In this document: positions 17,788-26,729 of the stretch, piece after piece
Numbering within the stretch: the first letter of the stretch is position 1
How the letters are laid out: each line of letters opens with the position of its first letter
NCBI GenBank assembly: GCA_905236055.1
Contig: CAJOOA010000009.1
Span: 1 to 35,166 of the forward strand
DNA from: Candidatus Gastranaerophilales bacterium
GTDB taxonomy: Bacteria; Cyanobacteriota; Vampirovibrionia; Gastranaerophilales; Gastranaerophilaceae
Direction of reading: 5' to 3'
Length of the DNA: 35,166 nucleotides
Notes under the pieces: model-generated
The model's database searches: none
Told to the model about the DNA's origin: nothing
Seen by the model: the letters and a program-made list of their open reading frames with translations, nothing else
Position numbers and translations under genes: made by a program

Positions 17788-18663
17788 ATGACAATACAAG
17801 AATGGTTTGATAAACGTAAAGAGGCGCAAATCGAAAGACGAGCAAAAGATATGCGCGGAATAGAGGATGCAACCCCAGGTCTTTGGACCAAATGTGTTCA
17901 TTGTGATACGCAGATTCTTAAATCTGAATTAGAGGACAACATGATGGTTTGTCCGCATTGTGATTATCACTTTAGAATAAATGCAAGAACAAGAATTTCA
18001 CAATTGTTTGATGAAAATTCTTTTCAGGAACTGTACGGTAACATTTTGCCAACGGATCCATTGACCTTTGTCGATACGGAATCTTACGTTAGCAGATTAA
18101 AAAAAGCAAGCGATAAGACCGGATTGAATGAGGCAATTGTAACAGGCATAGGAAAAATTGAAGGGTACGGTATTGCTGCTGCCATAATGGATTTTGATTA
18201 TATGGGCGGCTCAATGGGGAGCGTTGTCGGGGAAAAAGTGGCAAGGATTATGGAAAAAGCCATAGAACTTAAAATACCTATGTTGGCCGTAACTTCTTCC
18301 GGTGGCGCAAGAATGCAGGAAAGTGCTTTAAGCTTAATGCAAATGGCAAAAACTTCGTGTGCAGCAGGTAAACTTGACGAGGCGGGAATTCTTTACATTA
18401 ACTTATTAACCGAACCTACTTTTGGCGGCATAACTGCAAGCTTTGGTACATTGGGCGATATTATTATCGCAGAACAGGGCGCAAGAATAGGTTTTGCGGG
18501 CAGAAGGGTAATAGAACAAACCATAAGGCAAAAATTACCGGATGATTTTCAAACGGCGGAATACTTGCTGAAATACGGGCAGGTAGATATCGTATCAAAG
18601 AGGAAAAATTTAAGAAAAACTATAGCTAATATACTGGATATTCATGGGGCAAAGAGGCAGTAA
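17788..18663 (+). CDS. accD: Acetyl-CoA carboxylase carboxyltransferase subunit beta
   Basis: Zinc ribbon WTKCVHCD...CPHCDYHFRI and the crotonase-like carboxyltransferase core (SSGGARMQESALSLMQMAKT). Confidence 0.96.
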   Translation: MTIQEWFDKRKEAQIERRAKDMRGIEDATPGLWTKCVHCDTQILKSELEDNMMVCPHCDYHFRINARTRISQLFDENSFQELYGNILPTDPLTFVDTESYVSRLKKASDKTGLNEAIVTGIGKIEGYGIAAAIMDFDYMGGSMGSVVGEKVARIMEKAIELKIPMLAVTSSGGARMQESALSLMQMAKTSCAAGKLDEAGILYINLLTEPTFGGITASFGTLGDIIIAEQGARIGFAGRRVIEQTIRQKLPDDFQTAEYLLKYGQVDIVSKRKNLRKTIANILDIHGAKRQ

Positions 18664-18665
18664 AA

Positions 18666-19622
18666 ATGGCAGTAATACTTGATTTTGAAAAACCTATAGT
18701 TGAAATACAAAAAAAAATAGAGGAACTTAAACAAATGAGTGCAGAGTCGGGTTTGGATATGCAGAGTCAAATTCAGACATTCGAATCACAAGCTCAGAGT
18801 TATAAAAAGGAGTTATATTCTAAATTGAAACCTTCACAAAAATTACAAATTGCAAGACATCAGGAAAGACCAAAATTTCTTGACTATGTTTCACTTATAT
18901 TCGAAAACTTTGTTGAATTTCACGGTGACAGAGAAGGAATGGATGACAGGGCTATCATTGGCGGAGTAGCGAAGTTAGACGGTAAGCCAGTGATGGTTAT
19001 TGGGGTTCAAAAAGGAAAAACGACAAAAGAAAATCTTGAGTATAATTTTGGTATGCCGCAACCGCAAGGTTACAGAAAAGCTTTAAGATTATTCAGGCAT
19101 GCAGATAAGTTCAAAATGCCGATCATAACAATGATAGATACACCAGGGGCATATCCCGGAATAAAAGCTGAAGAAACCGGTCAGGGTTCTGCAATAGCGG
19201 TAAACCTAAGAGAAATGTCAAAATTGAAAGTTCCAGTTATATCAATTATAACCGGCGAGGGCTGCAGCGGTGGTGCTTTAGGGTTGGCAGTCGCTAACAG
19301 AGTTATGATGCTTGAACATGCATATTATACGGTAATATCTCCGGAAGGGTGTGCTTCTATTTTATGGCGTGATGCAGCGATGTATGCAGAAGCTGCTCAG
19401 GCACTAAAGATTACTTCAAGGGACTTGCTCAAACTCGGAATTATTGATAACGAAATCAAGGAACCTTTGGGTGGTGCTCACACTAATTATGAAAAAGCTG
19501 CTTCAAATATAAAGGTAGCTATTACCGGTGCTTTGAGTGAACTGGAAAAGCTTTCTCCGGATGATTTGAAGGCGGAGAGATATAATAAATTCAGGACGAT
19601 GGGACAATTCTTGGAACAGTAA
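18666..19622 (+). CDS. accA: Acetyl-CoA carboxylase carboxyltransferase subunit alpha
   Basis: RPKFLDYVSLIFENFVEFHGDREGMDDRAIIGGVAKLDGKPVMVIG, MIDTPGAYPGIKAEETGQGSAIAVNL; 2 nt after accD. Confidence 0.97.
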   Translation: MAVILDFEKPIVEIQKKIEELKQMSAESGLDMQSQIQTFESQAQSYKKELYSKLKPSQKLQIARHQERPKFLDYVSLIFENFVEFHGDREGMDDRAIIGGVAKLDGKPVMVIGVQKGKTTKENLEYNFGMPQPQGYRKALRLFRHADKFKMPIITMIDTPGAYPGIKAEETGQGSAIAVNLREMSKLKVPVISIITGEGCSGGALGLAVANRVMMLEHAYYTVISPEGCASILWRDAAMYAEAAQALKITSRDLLKLGIIDNEIKEPLGGAHTNYEKAASNIKVAITGALSELEKLSPDDLKAERYNKFRTMGQFLEQ

Positions 19623-19720
19623 AATGTTATAAAAATCGACCAAATTTCAACTGTAAGTGGGAGTCTTTTGTATTTTTTAAAATGATATAATCCTTAATAC
19701 GTATATATGGAGTGGCTTTT

Positions 19721-21553
19721 ATGGTTCAAATTTCAAAGAAACTAGTAGTTAAAGAAAGTGTTACAGTCGATAATGCCAGAGATCTTACAAATGCTCTTGA
19801 TGTATCAATGGCAGAGTATTATTGTACACAGAAAAATTATGAAAAAGGTTTGGCGGAATACAAAAAAGTAATTCCTTATTTAAGTCAAAATGACCAAAGA
19901 ATTGCTATCGGAAGATATATAGAACATTCTCTCAATTATGGCGGGATATTGGTCGGAAATTCAAAATTTCCCGAAGCTATTGAATTATATAGAGAATTAA
20001 TGAAATTAGAGGGCTTTCCTGTTTGCATATATAAAAATATAGGTTTATGCATGAAGTCTATAGGTAATGCAGATATGGCAATAAGATTTCTAAAACAATT
20101 TGAGGAACTTTCTCCAGACAAAGAAGATGTCTATATATATCTCGCCGATATCACTTATACAGATATTAAAGATAATCTTAAAGCTATTGAATACTATGAA
20201 AAAGCTCTTGAAACTAAAAAAGACAATTTTTCCATATACAATATGCTTGGGCACTTATATTCAACATATTATCAGGATAAATTTAAAGACAAGCAAATTT
20301 ACTATTTAACGCAAGCATATCAACTTGCACCAAACAACAGAATCGTTGTTAAAAACCTTGCATATGTCTATGGGAAATTCCATGAGCAGGCAAAAGCGGA
20401 TGAGTTTTATGCAAAACTGATGTACTTGAATCCGACACACTCTGATTTGCACTCTTATGGTGCATATTTGGTTCAGCATAAACGATTCGCTGAGGGCTTT
20501 AAATTTTTGCAACACAGATTCCAAAAAGAAGATTTGAAGAATGCTTCATTTCCACAGATATTTAATAATAAAAAACGTCGTTGGAATATGAAGTATGATA
20601 TAACGGATAAGCATATTCTTGTGCATTTCGAACAAGGTTTCGGTGACTCAATTATGTTTGTTCGATTTGTCAAACAACTGAAAGATATGTGCGGAAAAAT
20701 TACACTTGTTGTGCAAAATGGATTGTATGACTTATTTAAAGATTCTGATTTGGGTGTAGATTTATGCAGAGAATCTGACGTCGCAAGTATAAAATACGAC
20801 TACTTAATTCCTATGATGGATTTACCGATAGTTTGTGAAACGAACCCGGATAATATACCTTGTCCTGAAGGATATTTAAAGGTTCCGCAAGAACTCGTAA
20901 AAGAATATAGAGATAAATATATTAAAAACACTAAAAAACTAAAAATTGGTATTGCTTACGAAGGAACGTTGGCTTCCAAGGAAACAGACAGAGACATATC
21001 TTTATCATACCTATACCCATTGATGCAAATGGAAGATGTTGAAGTATATAGTTTCCAAGTTGATGACTTGACCCGTCAAATGGATATAGTTCCTCCGGGA
21101 TATGAATTCACACGTTTGGGCGGCACTTTCAGAAATTGGGAAGACACTGCTGCGGCTATGAAAAATATGGATTTGATGATAACTACAGATAATGGTGTTA
21201 TGAACCTCGCAGGTGCACTCGGGGTGAAGACTTTCGGTTTGTTTAATACAATAACTGAATGGCGTTGGTTTAAGGTTACAGGTGATGATATTGCTTGGTA
21301 TAAAAGTATTAAGCCATTCCAAGCTCCAACATCAAGAGCGTGGGATGTTCCGATTAATAAGATAATTGAAGAAGTAAAAATTTTGGCTAAAAATAAAATA
21401 GCGAAGGACAAAACCGTCAAAAAGACAACTGTGACAAAAAAGGTTTCAACTACAGCCAAAAAGACGTCAAAACCGGCAACAAAAACTAAGTCAACAAAGA
21501 GTACAAAGTCTGCTAGTACTGCCAAAGCTAAGAAGACGACAACTAAAAAATAA
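19721..21553 (+). CDS. TPR protein with glycosyltransferase family 9-like domain and Lys/Thr/Ala-rich C-terminal tail
   Basis: TPR-like repeats in N-terminal half; HILVHFEQGFGDSIMFVRFVKQLKDMCGKITLVVQ ... LMITTDNGVMNLAGALGVKTFGLF typical of TPR-GT proteins; tail KKTTVTKKVSTTAKKTSKPATKTKSTKSTKSASTAKAKKTTTKK. ATG 19721 preferred over GTG 19712. Confidence 0.85.
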   Translation: MVQISKKLVVKESVTVDNARDLTNALDVSMAEYYCTQKNYEKGLAEYKKVIPYLSQNDQRIAIGRYIEHSLNYGGILVGNSKFPEAIELYRELMKLEGFPVCIYKNIGLCMKSIGNADMAIRFLKQFEELSPDKEDVYIYLADITYTDIKDNLKAIEYYEKALETKKDNFSIYNMLGHLYSTYYQDKFKDKQIYYLTQAYQLAPNNRIVVKNLAYVYGKFHEQAKADEFYAKLMYLNPTHSDLHSYGAYLVQHKRFAEGFKFLQHRFQKEDLKNASFPQIFNNKKRRWNMKYDITDKHILVHFEQGFGDSIMFVRFVKQLKDMCGKITLVVQNGLYDLFKDSDLGVDLCRESDVASIKYDYLIPMMDLPIVCETNPDNIPCPEGYLKVPQELVKEYRDKYIKNTKKLKIGIAYEGTLASKETDRDISLSYLYPLMQMEDVEVYSFQVDDLTRQMDIVPPGYEFTRLGGTFRNWEDTAAAMKNMDLMITTDNGVMNLAGALGVKTFGLFNTITEWRWFKVTGDDIAWYKSIKPFQAPTSRAWDVPINKIIEEVKILAKNKIAKDKTVKKTTVTKKVSTTAKKTSKPATKTKSTKSTKSASTAKAKKTTTKK

Positions 21554-21559
21554 TGCTAA

Positions 21560-22900
21560 TTATTTCTTCTTTTCGCTTTTTGTTCTTACGGAAATTCTTA
21601 TTGAGGTTCCTTTAAATCCGAACGCTTCTCTGAGTTTGTTTTCCAGATACCTTTTGTAATGTTCTTTTAAAAGCTTTTCGTCATTAGCAAAAAGTACAAA
21701 AACAGGTGGGTGAGCTGATGCTTGTGTTGAATACAAAATTTTGAGTTTTTTATTTCTTATTGTTTGAGGCGGATTTAGAGCATAGGCCTCGTTAATAACT
21801 TTGTTTAAAAGTCCTGTCGAAACTCTTTTTACGCACTCTGCATATACTTCATCCACTGTTGCAAAAATATTGTTCAATCTTTGATGAGTAACTGCGCTTA
21901 TATAAATTTTTGGTATATAGCTCAGGAAAGGCAGTTCATTAGAAAGCATTTTTTCAAACTTATTAATGGTATTTGATTTTTTGTTTTCAATTAAATCCCA
22001 TTTGTTGATGGCGATTATCATACCTTTGCCAGCATCATTAATAATTGAAGCAATTTTTTTATCTTGATCTGATATTCCTTCTTCCGCTTCGACGGCATCA
22101 ATTACGAGAAGTGCCACATCACAATCCCTAATTGACTTTATTGCTCTGTCTACTGCGAATTTTTCAACTCCGTAGGTTACTTTTGCTTTCTTCCTTATGC
22201 CTGCAGTGTCAATAATTATGTAATCTTTGTTATTGTATTTTAGTCGTGAATCTATACTATCCCGCGTGGTCCCAGAAATATCCGAAACGATTACTCTTTT
22301 TTCTCCTAGTAGTGCATTTACAATAGAAGATTTACCCGCATTAGGGCGACCAACAATGGCGATTTTTATTGCGGAATCTTCGTTTTCTTCTTTATCTTGT
22401 TCAAAATCGGCTGTAATTTCTTCCAATAAATCTCCGACGCCACCAGAACCGTGAAGCGCAGAAATAGCGATTGGTTCGCCAATTGCCAGTGAATAAAAAT
22501 CACTTAGCATTGTAACTTGTTTTGAGGAATCTATCTTGTTAACGGCAAGATAAACCGGTTTGTCGGATTGTCTCAAAATATTTGCAATATCTTCGTCTAC
22601 TGGTGTAACTCCTTCGATTCCGTCAACGAGAAAAACTATTTTATCAGCTTCGTTGCAAGCAATACGTGCTTGATCGTATATCGAAATCATAATTTCGTCA
22701 CCGTCTCCAGGAATTATGCCGCCCGTATCTATTGCGGTAAATGACTTGTTCTGCCATTCGACATCAAAATATATTCGGTCTCTGGTAACGCCTGGTTGGT
22801 CATCGACTATTGACTGCCTTTTCCCAACAAGACGATTTACGAATGTTGATTTTCCGACATTTGGCCGTCCGACTATTGCAATAATTGGTTTTCGTTTCAT
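21560..22900 (-). CDS. der: Ribosome biogenesis GTPase Der (EngA)
   Basis: Two tandem G domains (VGRPNVGKSTFVNRL; VGRPNAGKSSIVNALLGEKR) plus C-terminal KH-like domain. Confidence 0.97.
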   Translation of the reverse strand: MKRKPIIAIVGRPNVGKSTFVNRLVGKRQSIVDDQPGVTRDRIYFDVEWQNKSFTAIDTGGIIPGDGDEIMISIYDQARIACNEADKIVFLVDGIEGVTPVDEDIANILRQSDKPVYLAVNKIDSSKQVTMLSDFYSLAIGEPIAISALHGSGGVGDLLEEITADFEQDKEENEDSAIKIAIVGRPNAGKSSIVNALLGEKRVIVSDISGTTRDSIDSRLKYNNKDYIIIDTAGIRKKAKVTYGVEKFAVDRAIKSIRDCDVALLVIDAVEAEEGISDQDKKIASIINDAGKGMIIAINKWDLIENKKSNTINKFEKMLSNELPFLSYIPKIYISAVTHQRLNNIFATVDEVYAECVKRVSTGLLNKVINEAYALNPPQTIRNKKLKILYSTQASAHPPVFVLFANDEKLLKEHYKRYLENKLREAFGFKGTSIRISVRTKSEKKK

Positions 22901-22938
22901 AAGATTTATTCTACCACAAAATTTTAACGTATTTATTT

Positions 22939-23154
22939 TTAATGTAACAGTGCTCCAAGAGCCATAACATCTTCGTAATCTGCGCCTGCCTCAAGCATTT
23001 CTTCTGCAGAAAATCCAAAAAGGGTAATAGTATCTATTATTTCATTTTTTTCGTCAATATGCCGGATAACGTGACTAAGTGCAGAATCACGAGTCATATA
23101 TTTAAATTTGTCATTAATATTTCTGTTTAAACTTCTTGTTTTAGATTTACCCAT
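22939..23154 (-). CDS. Small hypothetical protein
   Basis: MGKSKTRSLNRNINDKFKYMTRDSALSHVIRHIDEKNEIIDTITLFGFSAEEMLEAGADYEDVMALGALLH; start at 23154 overlaps the nanK stop by 8 nt (ATGGGTAA), suggesting translational coupling. Confidence 0.65.
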   Translation of the reverse strand: MGKSKTRSLNRNINDKFKYMTRDSALSHVIRHIDEKNEIIDTITLFGFSAEEMLEAGADYEDVMALGALLH

Positions 23155-24025
23155 CCAGACCTCCGAGCGCAAGCAATGCTACCCCAATCATACCAGAAAA
23201 ATTTCCTGCGGTTGCAATTCTGATTGATGTAGGCGTTGTTACAATATCAGCGTTAACTGCGTCTTCTATTGTTTCAGGGTTTACAAATTGTGCCATTGAA
23301 CCTGATAGCACAACACAATCAGGATCAAAAATGTTCGCGAGCCCCATTATTCCTATTGTTATATCATTAACCCATTTATCAAATACTGCCTGCATTCTAG
23401 CATCACCGGTTTTTATTCCGTCAATGACATCATAGGTGGTTACGTTTTTATCATTAAGCATTTCTTCAGCAGTTAGCTTAAGGGCTGTTCCTGATGCGTA
23501 TGCCTCATAACAATCCCAACTTCCGCATGAGCATTTTCTTCTATGGTCGGGATACATCTTGAAGTGCATTTCACCCGCAGCGCCTGATTTACCCTTTAGG
23601 ATTTTATCATTTATAATAATTCCACCTCCGACACCTGTTCCCAGTGTGAGCATTACTGATACTTTTGAACCCTTGGAGGCACCAATTTTATATTCAGCCC
23701 AGGCCGCTGCGTTCGCATCATTCTCTAAAAATACCGGTTTTTTCGAAAGCTCTTGAAAATCTATTGTGTAGTATCCCTCAACGAGATTCCCGGTAGAACC
23801 TATTACAGCGGTGTTTTCGTTATTAACAGCACCTGCTGTTGCTATTGCAACAACATCTATTTCGTCTTCGTATTTTTTAATCTGTCCTTTTAGGATTTCT
23901 TTTATTCCGTCAATATCTTTTGGGGTAGCAAACTTAATAGGTTCTTCTAATAATTTACCCCTTTCATCAATAATAGTGCTGTATATTTTTGTTCCGCCTA
24001 TATCAAAAGCAAGAGCTTTATGCAT
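23147..24025 (-). CDS. nanK: ROK family sugar kinase, probable N-acetylmannosamine kinase
   Basis: ROK signatures (ALAFDIGGTKIYSTIID; TLGTGVGGGIIINDKIL; CSCGSWDCYEAYASG zinc motif); overlaps nanE. Substrate inferred from neighbour. Confidence 0.82.
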   Translation of the reverse strand: MHKALAFDIGGTKIYSTIIDERGKLLEEPIKFATPKDIDGIKEILKGQIKKYEDEIDVVAIATAGAVNNENTAVIGSTGNLVEGYYTIDFQELSKKPVFLENDANAAAWAEYKIGASKGSKVSVMLTLGTGVGGGIIINDKILKGKSGAAGEMHFKMYPDHRRKCSCGSWDCYEAYASGTALKLTAEEMLNDKNVTTYDVIDGIKTGDARMQAVFDKWVNDITIGIMGLANIFDPDCVVLSGSMAQFVNPETIEDAVNADIVTTPTSIRIATAGNFSGMIGVALLALGGLDG

Positions 24026-24707
24026 TTTCGTACTCCATAAATCTTTTTGTAATTAATTGAGGCCTTGTTATTGCCGAACCTATTACTACGGCATATGCTC
24101 CAAGATCAAATGCTTTCTTAACTTCATGTTGTTCCCAAATTCTGCCTTCAAGAATCACAGGTGTGTTAATTGTATTGACGAGTTTCTCAAGCAATTCAAA
24201 ATCGGGAGTGTTGCCGGCTTTACCTGATTCATCAGTGTATCCGGCAAGTGTGGTAGAAATAATATCCGCGCCAAGCTTTGCACAGTTTATGCCTTCTTCA
24301 AAAGTTGAAATATCAGCCATAGCCAATTTCCCTGTTTCATGAATTCTTGCAATTATTTCACTCAATGTACAGTTATTTGGGCGTTTTCTTGAGGTCCCGT
24401 CAAAAGCTATAATATCAGCCCCAGCATTAATAAGTTCGTCAACTTCTTTTAATGTTGGTGTTATATAAACAACGTTTGTCCAGTTTTCGGGCAGTTTGTC
24501 AGGTTTTGTTAGTCCTATAACCGTTACACCAAGATTTTTGGCATTTCTTACATCTCTTGTTCCTGCTACGCGAAGAACCTTTGCCCCGCCGATGATAACG
24601 GATTCCATCATCGCAAGCATACACTTTTCGTCATATAAAGGTTCACCAGGCATTGCCTGTGAAGATACTATAACTTCTCCTTTTAATTGATTTAAAACGC
24701 TATTCAC
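24018..24707 (-). CDS. nanE: N-acetylmannosamine-6-phosphate 2-epimerase (NanE family)
   Basis: LKGEVIVSSQAMPGEPLYDEKCMLAMMESVIIGGAKVLRVAG; AFDGTSRKRPN; ADISTFEEGINCAKLGADIISTTLAGYT. GTG start at 24707 is likely; the ORF track begins at 24755. Confidence 0.92.
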   Translation of the reverse strand: MNSVLNQLKGEVIVSSQAMPGEPLYDEKCMLAMMESVIIGGAKVLRVAGTRDVRNAKNLGVTVIGLTKPDKLPENWTNVVYITPTLKEVDELINAGADIIAFDGTSRKRPNNCTLSEIIARIHETGKLAMADISTFEEGINCAKLGADIISTTLAGYTDESGKAGNTPDFELLEKLVNTINTPVILEGRIWEQHEVKKAFDLGAYAVVIGSAITRPQLITKRFMEYENA

Positions 24708-24821
24708 CAATACTTCCCATAATATAATTTGTAATAGTTTTTTATATTCTAACATAAAAAATAATATTGATAATATTTTATATGATATTTATAATGTTAA
24801 GTAGAGGAAGAGGAATTTTAT

Positions 24822-25814
24822 ATGAAAAACAAAAGAATTATTTTGTTAATAGGGCTATTGCTTTTGGCAGCAGGATTGATAGGTTTTTTCTTGATAGAGA
24901 AAACAACAGTTTTACAAGAAGTTAAGAATGCAAATCCAACTCAGCATAAGTCTGTTACTGATAAGAAGTCAGATTCAGATCTCGAAAAAGCAACCAAGAT
25001 AAATAAAATACAAACGAAACTATATTCCGAAAATCCAAATTATATGCCATTTGTATCGGCTGTAGAACTTTCAAAAATAGAACCGGCTACAAAAGCAAAA
25101 CTTTATGAAATATTGGAACAATCTCAAGGATTTTATTTGTTAAAACAAAATCCGGATACTCAGGATGTGTTTGTTATATTGCAAAATCCTGTTAAAAATG
25201 ATGAAAAGAGATATGCAAGACATAATTTACAGACGGTTAAAATTGGTGCTGACGGCAATGTAAGTTATATCAATATAGGTTTTGATGGGCTTGATAATGA
25301 AACGGAAAATGCCGTTGTTCAATGCAAAAATGAAGAATGGATTTTTGACGAATCAATTGAACCTTTTAGACCACTGAAACATATTATGTATGATAAAAAG
25401 AAAAAAGTTCTTTATACTGAAGTGTGGAATTATGATGATGCAGAGCCAATTAAGTATGAATTAATTGATGGTAACGGAAAGATATTATCGGTTAAAAAGG
25501 AAACCCAATCGGGTGATATGGAATATAGAGAAGAGCATGTTTTTTATAATGAAGAAGGAAATACCGTCAAAAGTATTTCAATAACTTATGAGGGTCCGGA
25601 TATTAGACGATTTACTTGTTATAATACGGAAATTCCGGATGAAAATATAACAATAGAGTCCATATACGATAACGGGTTAAAAACTGCTGAAAAAGTGTAT
25701 GATCAAGGTTACAAGCTTATTACAACAATCAATGCCGATTACAAAAATGGCGAAATTACTGCGTTAGAAGTTATAGATTTAGAAGATAGTGAAGCAGAAA
25801 CAGATAACGACTAG
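24822..25814 (+). CDS. Hypothetical membrane-anchored protein
   Basis: N-terminal TM (RIILLIGLLLLAAGLIGFFLI); C-terminal half looks like YD/MORN-type beta repeats (YREEHVFYNEEGNTVKSISITYEG). Confidence 0.75.
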   Translation: MKNKRIILLIGLLLLAAGLIGFFLIEKTTVLQEVKNANPTQHKSVTDKKSDSDLEKATKINKIQTKLYSENPNYMPFVSAVELSKIEPATKAKLYEILEQSQGFYLLKQNPDTQDVFVILQNPVKNDEKRYARHNLQTVKIGADGNVSYINIGFDGLDNETENAVVQCKNEEWIFDESIEPFRPLKHIMYDKKKKVLYTEVWNYDDAEPIKYELIDGNGKILSVKKETQSGDMEYREEHVFYNEEGNTVKSISITYEGPDIRRFTCYNTEIPDENITIESIYDNGLKTAEKVYDQGYKLITTINADYKNGEITALEVIDLEDSEAETDND

Positions 25815-26644
25815 CGAGTTCGAACATTTTCTATCTTTTTAGGTCGGGTGAATACTTCCATAATTTTGTTCATTGCATATACAGAAACCCCGGTAATTGC
25901 AGCATAACCTACATAACTCAGTAGGGCTTTACCGTAGAACTTTTTGAGGTTTTTCACAGCAGAATTGGGCAGCTTGGCTTTTTTTGCCATTTTTATGCCA
26001 TTATGACTCGCTAATGCTTCTTCTGCGACAGTAGGAAGCATACCTGCAACTGCAATCCAATGGCAGTTATCTTGGACCCAATCCATTGCGTTTCTCGGCG
26101 CATCTTTGGGTTTTGGTCTGGTAAATAGCGCAATTGTTCCCATCATACCTGCAAGCCAATATCCAGGCCCTCTCATTCTCTGAAGTAGTTTACCAAACTT
26201 ACCTCTCATGTCATTCATAGCGTGCCCAAGTTCATGAAAGCCGGTAATGGATGCTTTATTCGTATTTAAAACTATTTCTGTTGTTTCTGGGTTAAAAAAT
26301 GCGTTTAATCCGGCTTTTACATCATAATTTAATATTTTGTTTTTAGGTAATAATGTATCTGCATGTGTAAAATCTTTATGTATTACTTTTAATCCTTTCT
26401 TTTCTAATCCGCTTAAATCAACTGCTTTAATAAATGCATCTTTATATAGGTTATTATTCGCGTGTTCTTTATGCATTTGTCTTAAAAATGGGTTTGAAAA
26501 CGGCGGCAGTGCCTTGTATATCAATGCAGAAGCAATCATTGCAGCTGTAGCACCTGCTTTTGCTTCAGCATAGCTTCTTCGTTGGTAAGTATTGCCATTA
26601 TAGTTATAGGTATCTGATATATATTCTACCATTCCCACACCCAA
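25811..26644 (-). CDS. Putative integral-membrane zinc metallopeptidase-like protein
   Basis: HExxH in SITGFHELGHAMNDM; downstream Glu-rich motif VAEEALASHNG; several hydrophobic segments. Start may be 26632 (MVEY). Confidence 0.6.
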   Translation of the reverse strand: MGVGMVEYISDTYNYNGNTYQRRSYAEAKAGATAAMIASALIYKALPPFSNPFLRQMHKEHANNNLYKDAFIKAVDLSGLEKKGLKVIHKDFTHADTLLPKNKILNYDVKAGLNAFFNPETTEIVLNTNKASITGFHELGHAMNDMRGKFGKLLQRMRGPGYWLAGMMGTIALFTRPKPKDAPRNAMDWVQDNCHWIAVAGMLPTVAEEALASHNGIKMAKKAKLPNSAVKNLKKFYGKALLSYVGYAAITGVSVYAMNKIMEVFTRPKKIENVRTR

Positions 26645-26729
26645 AATATAGAATTCTACAATACATGCAAAACAAAACGTATCTCAAAGTTGCGTTATAT
26701 CGACCAAATTGTTACATTTTTAAATAAAA

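Noticed and set aside
19634-26712. Shared 12-mer ATCGACCAAATT in two intergenic regions
   Set aside because: A 12-bp match between two places is expected by chance in a 35-kb AT-rich window and there is no further similarity.
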